Shown here one piece after another: positions 27,830-35,327 of a stretch of 49,963 bases of DNA. A program made the position numbers and the translations under genes. Under the pieces are notes generated by a model. That model was not told where the DNA came from and searched no databases. It worked only from the letters and a program-made list of their open reading frames with translations. The stretch is from the NCBI RefSeq assembly GCF_000380165.1, contig NZ_KB904658.1, positions 210,899 to 260,861 on the forward strand, written 5' to 3'. Each line of letters starts with the position of its first letter. Position 1 is the stretch's first letter. The stretch is from Wenjunlia vitaminophila DSM 41686. Its GTDB lineage: Bacteria; Actinomycetota; Actinomycetes; Streptomycetales; Streptomycetaceae.

Positions 27830-27836
27830 CCACGGG

Positions 27837-27870
27837 CGTCCGGGTCGGCCCGCGCGGGCCGACCCGGACG
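27837..27870 (+). terminator. katG rho-independent-type terminator
   Basis: A perfect 15-bp GC-rich stem (27837-27851 with 27856-27870) closes a four-base GCGC loop, starting 8 bases after the katG stop. A T-containing tail (TCTTCGTTCG) follows. Confidence 0.85.
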
Positions 27871-28110
27871 TCTTCGTTCGAAGGGCACGACGCCCACAAC
27901 CGTTCGTCGGCCTCCCCCTCCTTGCGGCGGTCGGGCCGAGGAGTGAGCCGGCTGCCGGAAACCGACCCTCCCTCAGCTACGTGAACCTCGCCGTGCGTGG
28001 TCAGTGAGCTCCCGCCCTGCCAGTGCCGGATCGTTTCCGCCGAAACCATCCGCATCGGACACGACGACCGCGGGGAGCATTGCAGCGGACCACTACGCAG
28101 GGGGTGGGAG

Positions 28111-28665
28111 TTGCTCAAGGGCAGACGAAGGCTGCGGGCCACCATCAGCCAACTGGAGCAGGACCTCGAGGACGCCCGCAGGGCGGCGCAGAGAGCGCGG
28201 GCGGAGGTCGACGCCCTCCGTCAGGACCTCGCGGAAGCCCGTGCGCTGATCGGGACGCTCAGGAGTTCCGACGACGAGGAGGACGACTACGAGCGACTGC
28301 TCAGGAGCGCGGCGGGGGTCGCGGTTGCGGAGATCGTCTGCCACCGGGACACGTGGGCCTTCCTGGTGGAGCGCACAGCGACCAACGAGCACTTCCGGCT
28401 GCCGGCGGACATCGACGAGAGGCCGGACGGGACTGTCACCGTTCGCATTTCCGGACGGAGCCTGACCGCAGCCGTCGAGGCCCTGCGAGAGGCCCGGCGA
28501 GCGGCACCGTCACCAGCGCCGACGAGGCATTTGGCAGCGCAGGTCTTCGATCGGATCAGGGACGCCCTGGAGGAAGTCGGGCCCGACAACGATGACCGCC
28601 TGATCGGAGGCGCCCGGGAGGACCGGTCCGCGGCACGCATCGTCATCGATGACCGGCTCACCTGA
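28111..28665 (+). CDS. hypothetical protein with N-terminal coiled coil
   Basis: About 184 residues if it starts at TTG 28111 (LLKGRRRLRATIS). This TTG follows GGGGGTGGGAG; the frame is open up to GTG 27997, giving 222 residues. Residues ~8-52 form a strong coiled coil (ATISQLEQDLEDARRAAQRA...). A compact alpha/beta-like middle follows (VAVAEIVCHRDTWAFLVERT, FRLPADIDERPDGTVTVRIS), then an Arg/Ala-rich linker and an acidic end (DRIRDALEEVGPDNDDRL). I do not recognise a family. It stands alone between katG and the convergent DinB-type gene. Confidence 0.65.
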   Translation: MLKGRRRLRATISQLEQDLEDARRAAQRARAEVDALRQDLAEARALIGTLRSSDDEEDDYERLLRSAAGVAVAEIVCHRDTWAFLVERTATNEHFRLPADIDERPDGTVTVRISGRSLTAAVEALREARRAAPSPAPTRHLAAQVFDRIRDALEEVGPDNDDRLIGGAREDRSAARIVIDDRLT

Positions 28666-28758
28666 CCCGGGCTGGAACCAGGACCGCCACGTCGGAGCCG
28701 GAGGCGGGGCGGTCCGTCGGGCACGGTCCGCCCGTGTCCCCGTTCCCCGGGGGCCCGT

Positions 28759-28778
28759 CCCCGGCCCGAGGGCCGGGG
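28759..28778. terminator. bidirectional hairpin between convergent genes
   Basis: CCCCGGCCC and GGGCCGGGG pair across a very short GA turn (effectively an 8-bp stem with a 4-base loop). The hairpin lies between the convergent stops at 28665 and 28858, so it could end both transcripts. Confidence 0.5.
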
Positions 28779-28857
28779 TGTCCCACGGGATGAGTCGTTC
28801 CTCGGCCCCCGGGCGTCCACGCAGGTCCCGCAACAGCCGATCTCGCCGCCGTGGCGG

Positions 28858-29556
28858 TCAGCCGAGGACGAACGGGAGCTTCGCGGCCAGCTCGCCCAGT
28901 GCGGTCTGCTCCGCGTCGGTCGGGGCGCGCCGTCCGGTGCCGACCAGCAGCGCGTCCCCGTCGGAGAACGACGTGGGGAACGCGGCCCCGGTGATCTTCT
29001 CCAGCATCTCGCGTGACCGGGCGAGCCCCCCGCTGGACGGTCCCGGCACGTCCGGGAGGTGTGCGACCAGGTCGAGGTGGTGCAGCGTCCACTCCAGGAC
29101 GTACGCGCTGAGGTAGTCGCCCGCGGTGAGGACCTCAGCGCGGGTACTGACCCGCAGGTCCGGATCGACGAGTTCGGCGGCGCGACCGGCGGCGGAGCCG
29201 ACGTCGTCGAGGTGGAACTTCAGCAGCCGCGGCTCCTCGTACGCAGCGGCCAGCCGGACGGTCAGGGCGTCGAGCGGGTCGTCACCGGTCGGCGGGGTCT
29301 CGGCGACCTCCCAGTAGGTCACCGCGTCACGGGTCGGCTCCGTGCCGGCGGGGGTCACGAGGGTGATCAGGACGTCCTGTGCGTCGATGATCAGGTGACA
29401 TACCAGGTCCCGCACCAGCCAGCCGGCACAGCCGGACGGCCGTGCGAAGTGGTCGTCCGGGAGCTCGGCGACCGCCGTGCGCAACGCTGTCCACGAGTGT
29501 GAGAAGAGATCCACATCGGCACGGTAGTGCGACGGGGAAGCGGTGGACAACCGCAT
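28858..29556 (-). CDS. maleylpyruvate isomerase-type (DinB-like) mycothiol-dependent protein
   Basis: About 232 residues. The N-terminal DinB-like four-helix metal-binding domain shows CAGWLVRDLVCHLIIDAQDV (first His ligand) and VLEWTLHHLDLVAHL (second His pair), as in MDMPI_N proteins that use mycothiol as cofactor in actinomycetes. A short C-terminal domain follows. ATG 29556 and GTG 29568 are both possible; neither has a strong ribosome site. The substrate cannot be told; such proteins often act as thiol-dependent isomerases or S-transferases. Confidence 0.8.
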   Translation of the reverse strand: MRLSTASPSHYRADVDLFSHSWTALRTAVAELPDDHFARPSGCAGWLVRDLVCHLIIDAQDVLITLVTPAGTEPTRDAVTYWEVAETPPTGDDPLDALTVRLAAAYEEPRLLKFHLDDVGSAAGRAAELVDPDLRVSTRAEVLTAGDYLSAYVLEWTLHHLDLVAHLPDVPGPSSGGLARSREMLEKITGAAFPTSFSDGDALLVGTGRRAPTDAEQTALGELAAKLPFVLG

Positions 29557-29738
29557 TCGGGCGCCCACGTACCTGGACGGTCGGCCGGTGGGGCGGCGGT
29601 GTCGCCCGGGCCGTTCGTCCGTTCACGGCGCAGGAATCTGCGGCGGCGCGTAAACCCGCGCCCGGCCGTCCGCAACCAATCAGCACGCAGTGCCCGAGTG
29701 AGGGCACGCCCATGCTGATGTGATCGGGAGGACAGCGC

Positions 29739-30245
29739 ATGCAGATCTCCAATCCAGCCCGGGGCGGTCGGCGAAGGCGGACCGTGTGGGCCCTGACCGG
29801 GGCGGCCCTGCTGGTCGCCGGTGCCGGCGGAGCGACGGCCGTGGCCGATCCGGGCGGCGGCGGGCACCGCGTCATCGCGACGCCCGACGCGCCCGCGGCG
29901 ATAGGCCCCTACTCCCAGGGGATCTCCGCGGGGAACCTGGCCTTCATCTCGGGGCAGTTGCCCATCGACCCGGCGACCGGGGCCATCCCCGCCGACTCGA
30001 CCATCGAGGAGCAGACGCGGCTGGTGCTGCGCAACGTCCAGGCCGTGCTCAAGGCCGACGGCATGTCGATGTCGAACGTCGTCTCCACCACCGTCTACGT
30101 CGCGGACCTGGACGACTTCGCCCGGTTCAACGCCGCCTACGCCGAGTTCTTCGGCTCCTCCGCACCGCCTGCCCGCGCCACGGTCGAGGTCGCGCGCGTG
30201 CCGCGTGACGCCAAGGTCGAGATCTCCGCCATCGCCGTGCGCTGA
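29739..30245 (+). CDS. exported RidA/YjgF family protein
   Basis: A 168-residue protein. Residues ~1-37 form a signal peptide (RGGRRRRTVWALTGAALLVA, then AGAGGATAVADP) with a multi-arginine n-region that could be Sec or Tat. The rest is a full RidA domain: IGPYSQGISAGNLAFISGQL, VLRNVQAVLKADGMS, VSTTVYVADLDDFARFNAAY and the active-site Arg in PPARATVEVARVP. RidA enzymes hydrolyse reactive enamine/imine intermediates released by PLP enzymes, normally in the cytosol; an exported form is unusual. ATG 29739 follows GGGAGGA. The next gene, 157 bases on, is a Tat-exported PLP enzyme. Confidence 0.88.
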   Translation: MQISNPARGGRRRRTVWALTGAALLVAGAGGATAVADPGGGGHRVIATPDAPAAIGPYSQGISAGNLAFISGQLPIDPATGAIPADSTIEEQTRLVLRNVQAVLKADGMSMSNVVSTTVYVADLDDFARFNAAYAEFFGSSAPPARATVEVARVPRDAKVEISAIAVR

Positions 30246-30402
30246 GTACCGGCTGCCCAGCCCGGGTTCCCCGCCGGGACGTCCCCCGGCATCCGCAGCA
30301 CCCGCCACCCCGTCTGCTCACTGAGTCCCTAGCTCAGTCGGCCCTATTTTCTCCAATTCATCCAGATTTACCCCTTTGGTTCCGCTTGAAGGAGCACAAG
30401 AC

Positions 30403-31848
30403 ATGGCATTGCCGAGACTGCATGCACGCACCTCCACCCCCCGGTCTGCACTCGGCGTTTCCCGGCGGGGCTTCGTCGGGCTGCTCGGGGCGGGGGCCGC
30501 CACCGCCGGGGTCGGGGCCGTCGCCGGGGCGCCGCTCGCGCACGCGGCCACCCCGTCCGGGTCCGGTCTGACGTCCGCCTCGCTGCCGGCACCTTCCTCG
30601 CCGGCGTACTGGGACGCCGTAAGACGTCTGTTCATGCTCGACAAGGACATCCTGTTCATGAACGTCGGCACCGTCGGCTCGCCGCCGCGCGAGGTCCTCG
30701 ACAGAGTCGACAACGTGCACCGCGAGGTCGCCGCCGGGGCGATCGCCGCCTACAGCAACTTCGCCGACGTCCGGGAGGTCGCCGCCCGCGGCTACGGGTG
30801 CGACCCCGACGAGCTCGTCGTGTCACACAACACCAGCGACGGCATGTCGAAGATCATCGCCGGACTCGCCCTGAAGGAGGGCGACGAGATCCTCACCACC
30901 AACCACGAGCACTCCGGAGGCAACGTGCCGATGGCGCTCGCGCGGGACCGGCTCGGCGTGGTGATCAAGCGGGTCGCGCTGCCCGTCGGCAACGACCAGC
31001 GGGCCGAGGACTACGTGGCGCTCTTCCGGAAGGCCATCACCTCGCGCACCAAGGTGCTGCTCTTCTCCGCCCCGACCTACAAGACCGGCACCATGCTGCC
31101 GATCCGCATGCTTGCCAAACTCGCCCAGGAGTACGGGCTGACCACCGTCGTGGACGGTGCGCACATACCCGGCATGATGGCGTACGACTTCCACGAGCTC
31201 GGTGTGGACTTCCTGGCCGGATCGGCCGCGAAGTGGCAGTGCGGCCCGGGCGGCACGGGCATCCTCTACATCCGCAACAAGGTCATTGCCGCCCACAACC
31301 CCAACCCCCTGCCCGAGTTCTGGCCGGTGGTCTCCAGCGGCTACCCGTCGGAGGGCGGCAGGCCGGCCCGTTCGAACGGTCCCACCGCGAGCTACGACAT
31401 CGCCGCGGACCTGCAGAGCGTCGGCAACGGCAGCCTCGCGGTCATGGCCGGTGTCCGCGAGGTCTGCGAGGTGTGGGACCGCATCGGTCGGCAGCGCATC
31501 CAGGACCACGTCCTGGGTCTGTCGTCCCACCTGAGGGAACTCGTCGTCGAGCGCTGGGGCGTGAAGTCGCTGTACTCGCCGAAGGACGACCCGCGGCTGG
31601 TGTGCGCGCTCACCTCCTTCGCGCCGTTCAGCGACCCGCGCGACGTGTTCGACGGGCAGAAGACGACGAAGCTGGTGCAACGGCTCAAGGACGAGTACGG
31701 CATCGTCATCCGCACCAGCGACTTCCCCGTCATCGGCTCCGCCAAGCCGCACAGCGTGATCCGTGTGTCGACGCACCTGTTCCACCAGAAGGCCGACGTG
31801 GAACGCGTGGTCAACGCCCTGTGGACGCTGTCCCGCGACATGAGCTGA
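30403..31848 (+). CDS. Tat-exported PLP-dependent aminotransferase class V (isopenicillin-N epimerase-like)
   Basis: A 481-residue fold-type I PLP enzyme. A twin-arginine signal is clear (VSRRGFVGLLGAGAATAG...APLAHAAT, residues ~19-50). The catalytic domain shows ILFMNVGTVGSPPREVLDRV, SHNTSDGMSKIIAGL, TTVVDGAHIPGMM, the likely PLP lysine in GSAAKWQCGPGGTGILYI, and VIRVSTHLFHQKADVERVV. Tat export lets it fold with PLP inside the cell before secretion. ATG 30403 follows AAGGAG. It resembles isopenicillin-N epimerase or cysteine lyase-type class V proteins; the true substrate is unknown. The exported RidA gene just upstream suggests a joint role. Confidence 0.88.
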   Translation: MALPRLHARTSTPRSALGVSRRGFVGLLGAGAATAGVGAVAGAPLAHAATPSGSGLTSASLPAPSSPAYWDAVRRLFMLDKDILFMNVGTVGSPPREVLDRVDNVHREVAAGAIAAYSNFADVREVAARGYGCDPDELVVSHNTSDGMSKIIAGLALKEGDEILTTNHEHSGGNVPMALARDRLGVVIKRVALPVGNDQRAEDYVALFRKAITSRTKVLLFSAPTYKTGTMLPIRMLAKLAQEYGLTTVVDGAHIPGMMAYDFHELGVDFLAGSAAKWQCGPGGTGILYIRNKVIAAHNPNPLPEFWPVVSSGYPSEGGRPARSNGPTASYDIAADLQSVGNGSLAVMAGVREVCEVWDRIGRQRIQDHVLGLSSHLRELVVERWGVKSLYSPKDDPRLVCALTSFAPFSDPRDVFDGQKTTKLVQRLKDEYGIVIRTSDFPVIGSAKPHSVIRVSTHLFHQKADVERVVNALWTLSRDMS

Positions 31849-31900
31849 GGCCGCCCGCCCGAAGGGCGGACGATGTGGCACCGGCGCACGGTGCCGCGCA

Positions 31901-31938
31901 CGGAAGAGGTCCCGGAGTTCGCTCCGGGACCTCTTCCG
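31901..31938. terminator. strong hairpin with TTCG loop
   Basis: A 17-bp perfect stem (31901-31917 with 31922-31938) capped by a TTCG tetraloop lies between convergent stops at 31848 and 32017. The arms contain GAAGAGG/CCTCTTC, so it works in both directions. A smaller GGGCGG-type hairpin sits at about 31852-31870. Confidence 0.85.
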
Positions 31939-32016
31939 CGTTCTGGCTCCTCGCCTGGGGGACCCCGTGGCCGCGGCCGGGTCCGACGCGCCGTTCACAC
32001 CCCGCGCGTCACGTGT

Positions 32017-32277
32017 TCAGGGCTGGACGATCACATCGATCCGCTCGTGCCGCGGAGGCGGGTCCGGCTGCGCCAGCGAGTGCAGCGCCCACAGACCCAC
32101 GATGTCCGCCACGGCCACGATCAGCACCGCGAGCACCAGCATGATCAGCCGCCGTCGCCGGTCGCGCCGCTGCCACTCCGACCGCGCCTTGGCGTACGCG
32201 TCGGGGGACGGGCTCACGCTCTGCGCTATCGAGTCGAGCGTGTCGCGCAACCGGGTCTCGGCGTCGTCCACACTCAT
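32017..32277 (-). CDS. small single-pass membrane protein, possible anti-sigma factor
   Basis: An 86-residue protein. About 40 cytosolic residues (MSVDDAETRLRDTLDSIAQS...) and a basic RRDRRRR stop are followed by one transmembrane helix (LIMLVLAVLIVAVADIVGLW) and a short outer tail. ATG 32277 overlaps the sigma-factor stop (ATGA), so the two are translationally coupled. Position and topology suggest a partner or negative regulator of the sigma factor, but it lacks a recognisable zinc-finger anti-sigma motif. Confidence 0.75.
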   Translation of the reverse strand: MSVDDAETRLRDTLDSIAQSVSPSPDAYAKARSEWQRRDRRRRLIMLVLAVLIVAVADIVGLWALHSLAQPDPPPRHERIDVIVQP

Positions 32278-32957
32278 CGGCAGGATCCCATCGCACGCGA
32301 CAACGCGTGCATCCCACGGGAGATGTGCGACTTCACCGCGCCGGCGCTGATCCCCATCGCCTCCGCTATCTCCCGCTCCTTCAGGTCCATCCAGTAACGG
32401 AGCACCAGGGCCTCCCGCTGACGGGCGGGCAGGTTCTTGAGCGCGTCGACCACCTGCCGCTGCTCCTCGTGCAGCATCGCCGTGGACTCGGCGGAGTCGA
32501 TGTCGGGCAGATCGACGCCGGCGTGACGACGCGACACCTGGAGGCGTCGTATCCGCATCCGCACCAGGTTGCACACCACGGAACGAAGGTACGCGGGCGC
32601 GGCGTCCGGCGCACGGAGCCGGTACCAACGGTGGTGCAGCACACAGAACGCCTCGGCGACCACGTCCTCGGCGTCCTGCTCGGCACCCAACAGCACTGCC
32701 ATGCGGACCAGTTGGGCGTGGTACCCGTCGAAGAGCCTGATCAGCGCGGTTTCGCGCTCCACGTCCCGCAGGTCGGCACCGGCCTCGGTGTCCGACACGG
32801 ACGCCCCGGCCAGGTCGTTCGCCGCCGTGTCCGTCCGCCCCACCGGCGGTTCGTGGCCGCCGGCCGGCGCGCCCAGGGCCCCGGACAGGTCCTCGGCCTG
32901 GTTCTGGACCGTCGCCGTGATGCCGCTGTGACGCGAGGGTTTCCGCACTCCTCTCAC
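32274..32957 (-). CDS. ECF-type RNA polymerase sigma factor
   Basis: About 227 residues. Region 2 is LIRLFDGYHAQLVRMAVLLG and EDVVAEAFCVLHHRWYRL with YLRSVVCNLVRMRIRRLQ. Region 4 is LPARQREALVLRYWMDLKER followed by IAEAMGISAGAVKSHISRGM. About 55 residues of Gly/Ala/Asp-rich extension precede region 2. GTG 32957 overlaps the permease stop (GTGA), so it is translationally coupled to the transporter; an internal GTG three codons on is also possible. The downstream one-TM protein may control it. Its promoters cannot be predicted here. Confidence 0.88.
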   Translation of the reverse strand: MRGVRKPSRHSGITATVQNQAEDLSGALGAPAGGHEPPVGRTDTAANDLAGASVSDTEAGADLRDVERETALIRLFDGYHAQLVRMAVLLGAEQDAEDVVAEAFCVLHHRWYRLRAPDAAPAYLRSVVCNLVRMRIRRLQVSRRHAGVDLPDIDSAESTAMLHEEQRQVVDALKNLPARQREALVLRYWMDLKEREIAEAMGISAGAVKSHISRGMHALSRAMGSCR

Positions 32958-34501
32958 CGGGACACCCCCTCGTGGCGCACGGCGCGGACCGGTTGGAGCA
33001 GTCCGACGAGGCCGCGTGGGACGCCCAGCCGGTCGAGCAGGGGGCTCATCGCGGCGACGACGGTGAGGTTGACGGCGAGGCCGACCACGCCCGCGTACAC
33101 CTGAACGTCGATGGGGCCGGTGTGGACCCGGACGATGGAGGAGAAGCCGCCGGCGTTGACGAGGGCGGTCCCGACCACCATGCCGAGCAGCCACCCCGAG
33201 AGCAGCGAGACGCGGTGCGGTGTCCGGTGCAGCAGCCCGAGCACGATCGTCGGCAGGATCTGGAGCACCCACACGGCGCCCAGCAGGTGGAGGTTGATGG
33301 CCGCCTGGTCGCGCAGCGCCAGCGCGAAGACGAGCGCGCCGACCTTGACGACGAGGGACATCATCCGGGCCATGCGGGTCACCTGGGACGCGGTGGCCCT
33401 GGGGTTGACGAACTCCAGGTAGACGTTCCGCGCGAACAGCGTTGCCGCGCCGATGGACATCACCGCCGCGGGGACGAGCGCGGCCACCACGAGCGCCCCC
33501 AGGATCAGTCCGGCGGCCCAGCCCGGGGCGATGTCCAGCACGAGCAGCGGGATCGCCAGTTCCGAGCGGCCCGGTGGTGGTTCGACGCCCGACGCCAGTG
33601 CCCCGACACCGAACACGGCGAACAGTCCGAGCATGGCCGTCCAGCCCAGCAGCGTGACGGAGGAGCGGCGCAGGACGGCGCCGGTGCGGGCGGAGAAGGC
33701 GACCAGCAGGACGTGGGGGAAGGCGAAGAGTGCGAGAGCCGAACCCAGCGCGAGGGACACGTAGGCGGGCGCCAGGGACGCGTCGGGCACCAGTGTCGAG
33801 ACGCCGTCGCGCGCGACGAGCGCCGCGTCGGCGCGCTCGAAGAGGTGGGCCGGCGACCCGAGGCGGCCGAAGACGAAGGCGCCGATGGCCAGTGTCGAGC
33901 CGACGACGAGCACCGCCTTGAGGACCGACACCAGGGTGGGGGCGCGCAGCCCGTACCGGTAGGTCGACACGGCCAGCACCGCGAACACCGCCGTCAGCGC
34001 CGCGTCGCCGGCCAGGCCGTCGGCGTGCAGCCCCAGCACGCTCAGCACGGCCCGCAGGCCGAGCAGTTGCAGGGCGATGTACGGCATCGTGGCGAAGATC
34101 CCAGTGAGGGCCACGGCGAGGGCGAGCAGCGGTGACCCGTACCGGTCCCGTACGAAGTCGGCGACGGTGACGTGCCCGTGGGCGCGTGCGGTGGCGGCGA
34201 GCTTCGGCAGCAGGACGAAGGCGAGCGCGCAGATGATGACGGTGTAGGGCAGGGCGTAGAACCCGATCCCGCCGGAGCTGAAGACGGCGCCGGGCACGGC
34301 GGTGAAGGTGTACGCGGTGTAGACGGTGCCGCCGAGGAGGCACCAGATCAGTACCCCTCCCTGTCGGCGGTCCGCCAGAGCCCAGTCCTCGAGGTCCGCC
34401 CTGACTCCGCTCGCGGAGGCGAGACGTCCGCCCCTCAGCGCGATCGCCGAGGCCACCGTCACGACGGCGGCGCAGGCGATCACGGGGGTGAGGTTGTTCA
34501 T
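32954..34501 (-). CDS. sodium:solute symporter (SSS) family permease
   Basis: A 515-residue membrane protein with about 13 helices. The N-terminus MNNLTPVIACAAVVTVASAI, then DWALADRRQGGVLIWCLLGG, VYTAYTFTAVPGAVFSSGGI, and helix VPAAVMSIGAATLFARNVYL match SSS permeases of the monocarboxylate/acetate (MctP-like) group common in actinomycetes. It takes up a small carboxylate or similar solute with Na+ by family. ATG 34501 follows GGAGG. Its usual DUF3311 partner is found on the opposite strand at 34847. The sigma-factor gene is coupled downstream. Confidence 0.9.
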   Translation of the reverse strand: MNNLTPVIACAAVVTVASAIALRGGRLASASGVRADLEDWALADRRQGGVLIWCLLGGTVYTAYTFTAVPGAVFSSGGIGFYALPYTVIICALAFVLLPKLAATARAHGHVTVADFVRDRYGSPLLALAVALTGIFATMPYIALQLLGLRAVLSVLGLHADGLAGDAALTAVFAVLAVSTYRYGLRAPTLVSVLKAVLVVGSTLAIGAFVFGRLGSPAHLFERADAALVARDGVSTLVPDASLAPAYVSLALGSALALFAFPHVLLVAFSARTGAVLRRSSVTLLGWTAMLGLFAVFGVGALASGVEPPPGRSELAIPLLVLDIAPGWAAGLILGALVVAALVPAAVMSIGAATLFARNVYLEFVNPRATASQVTRMARMMSLVVKVGALVFALALRDQAAINLHLLGAVWVLQILPTIVLGLLHRTPHRVSLLSGWLLGMVVGTALVNAGGFSSIVRVHTGPIDVQVYAGVVGLAVNLTVVAAMSPLLDRLGVPRGLVGLLQPVRAVRHEGVSR

Positions 34502-34846
34502 GGCTCCTCCATGTTCATTGCGGCCTGGTGTCCGGCTCGTGGCCGCGGGACTTCCACCGGTCCGGTGGGGCACGGGACCGTGGATGGTCGAAATCCGGCC
34601 AGGTTGTGGGTCAACCTCCACGGGCCGACGCGCAACTACCGGACGCAGGACCCTTCCGGGAGGCCGTCACGAGGCCGGGTGGGTCACCAGCACGGAAAAG
34701 GAAGGAACCTTCGACAGCCCTGGAGTGAACCATCGATTTGAGTCAATGAACAGTCCTGTGTCATCAGGTGGGGAACACGTCGGAAGCGACGCGCTCACCT
34801 GGACCGATAGCGCCCGCCGACGAGGTGAGGGGAGAGGTGTCGCCGG
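34502..34846. other. divergent promoter region of permease and DUF3311/cstA genes
   Basis: A 345-base gene-free region. The stretch 34715-34780 is AT-richer (ATCGATTTGAGTCAATGAACAG) and may hold a promoter. No inverted repeat of note was found beyond GAAGG-AA-CCTTC near 34703. Confidence 0.4.
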
Positions 34847-35152
34847 ATGTGGAGACGGCAGTTTCGGCCAGTGACTGCTGAGTCGAGAACGCACCGCGGG
34901 GACGTGCGGGCCCCCCGTGCCCGCACGGGCGCGCGGATCTGCCTGGCGGCCGTGTTCGTCGGGCCGCTGCTCGCGCCGGTGAGCATGCGGGTCGAACCGC
35001 GCCTCATGGGCTGGCCGTTTTTCTACTGGTACCAGCTCCTGTGGGTGCCCCTCGCCGCAGCCCTGTTGACCTGCGCCGCGCTGCTGCGCAGACGGTCGAG
35101 GCCCCGGCCGGCGGAGCTGCGGGCGCACGCCCCGTCGGCAGGAAGCGGCTGA
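34847..35152 (+). CDS. DUF3311 small membrane protein
   Basis: A 101-residue protein with a basic, probably cytosolic N-terminus and two hydrophobic helices (ICLAAVFVGPLLAPVSM and FYWYQLLWVPLAAALLTCAA). The PRLMGWPFFYWYQLLWVPL core is the DUF3311 signature. Such proteins usually sit just upstream of an SSS permease as an accessory subunit. Here it faces away from the permease and lies 175 bases upstream of cstA. ATG 34847 has GGGGAGAGG about 10 bases before it. Confidence 0.85.
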   Translation: MWRRQFRPVTAESRTHRGDVRAPRARTGARICLAAVFVGPLLAPVSMRVEPRLMGWPFFYWYQLLWVPLAAALLTCAALLRRRSRPRPAELRAHAPSAGSG

Positions 35153-35327
35153 CCCCTCCGTCCCCCCACCGGGCGGGTGACCGGCCTGCCCGGCACCCGT
35201 ACGTCCCCACGGTCCCCACACCGTCCCCGAGCGACCCGCCGGACGTTCCGCACCCCTCCCGCCGCCCGCGAGTCGCTACCGCAACGGCGTCCCTTTCGTA
35301 CCCCCAAGACGAACCTCTGGAGCACCC

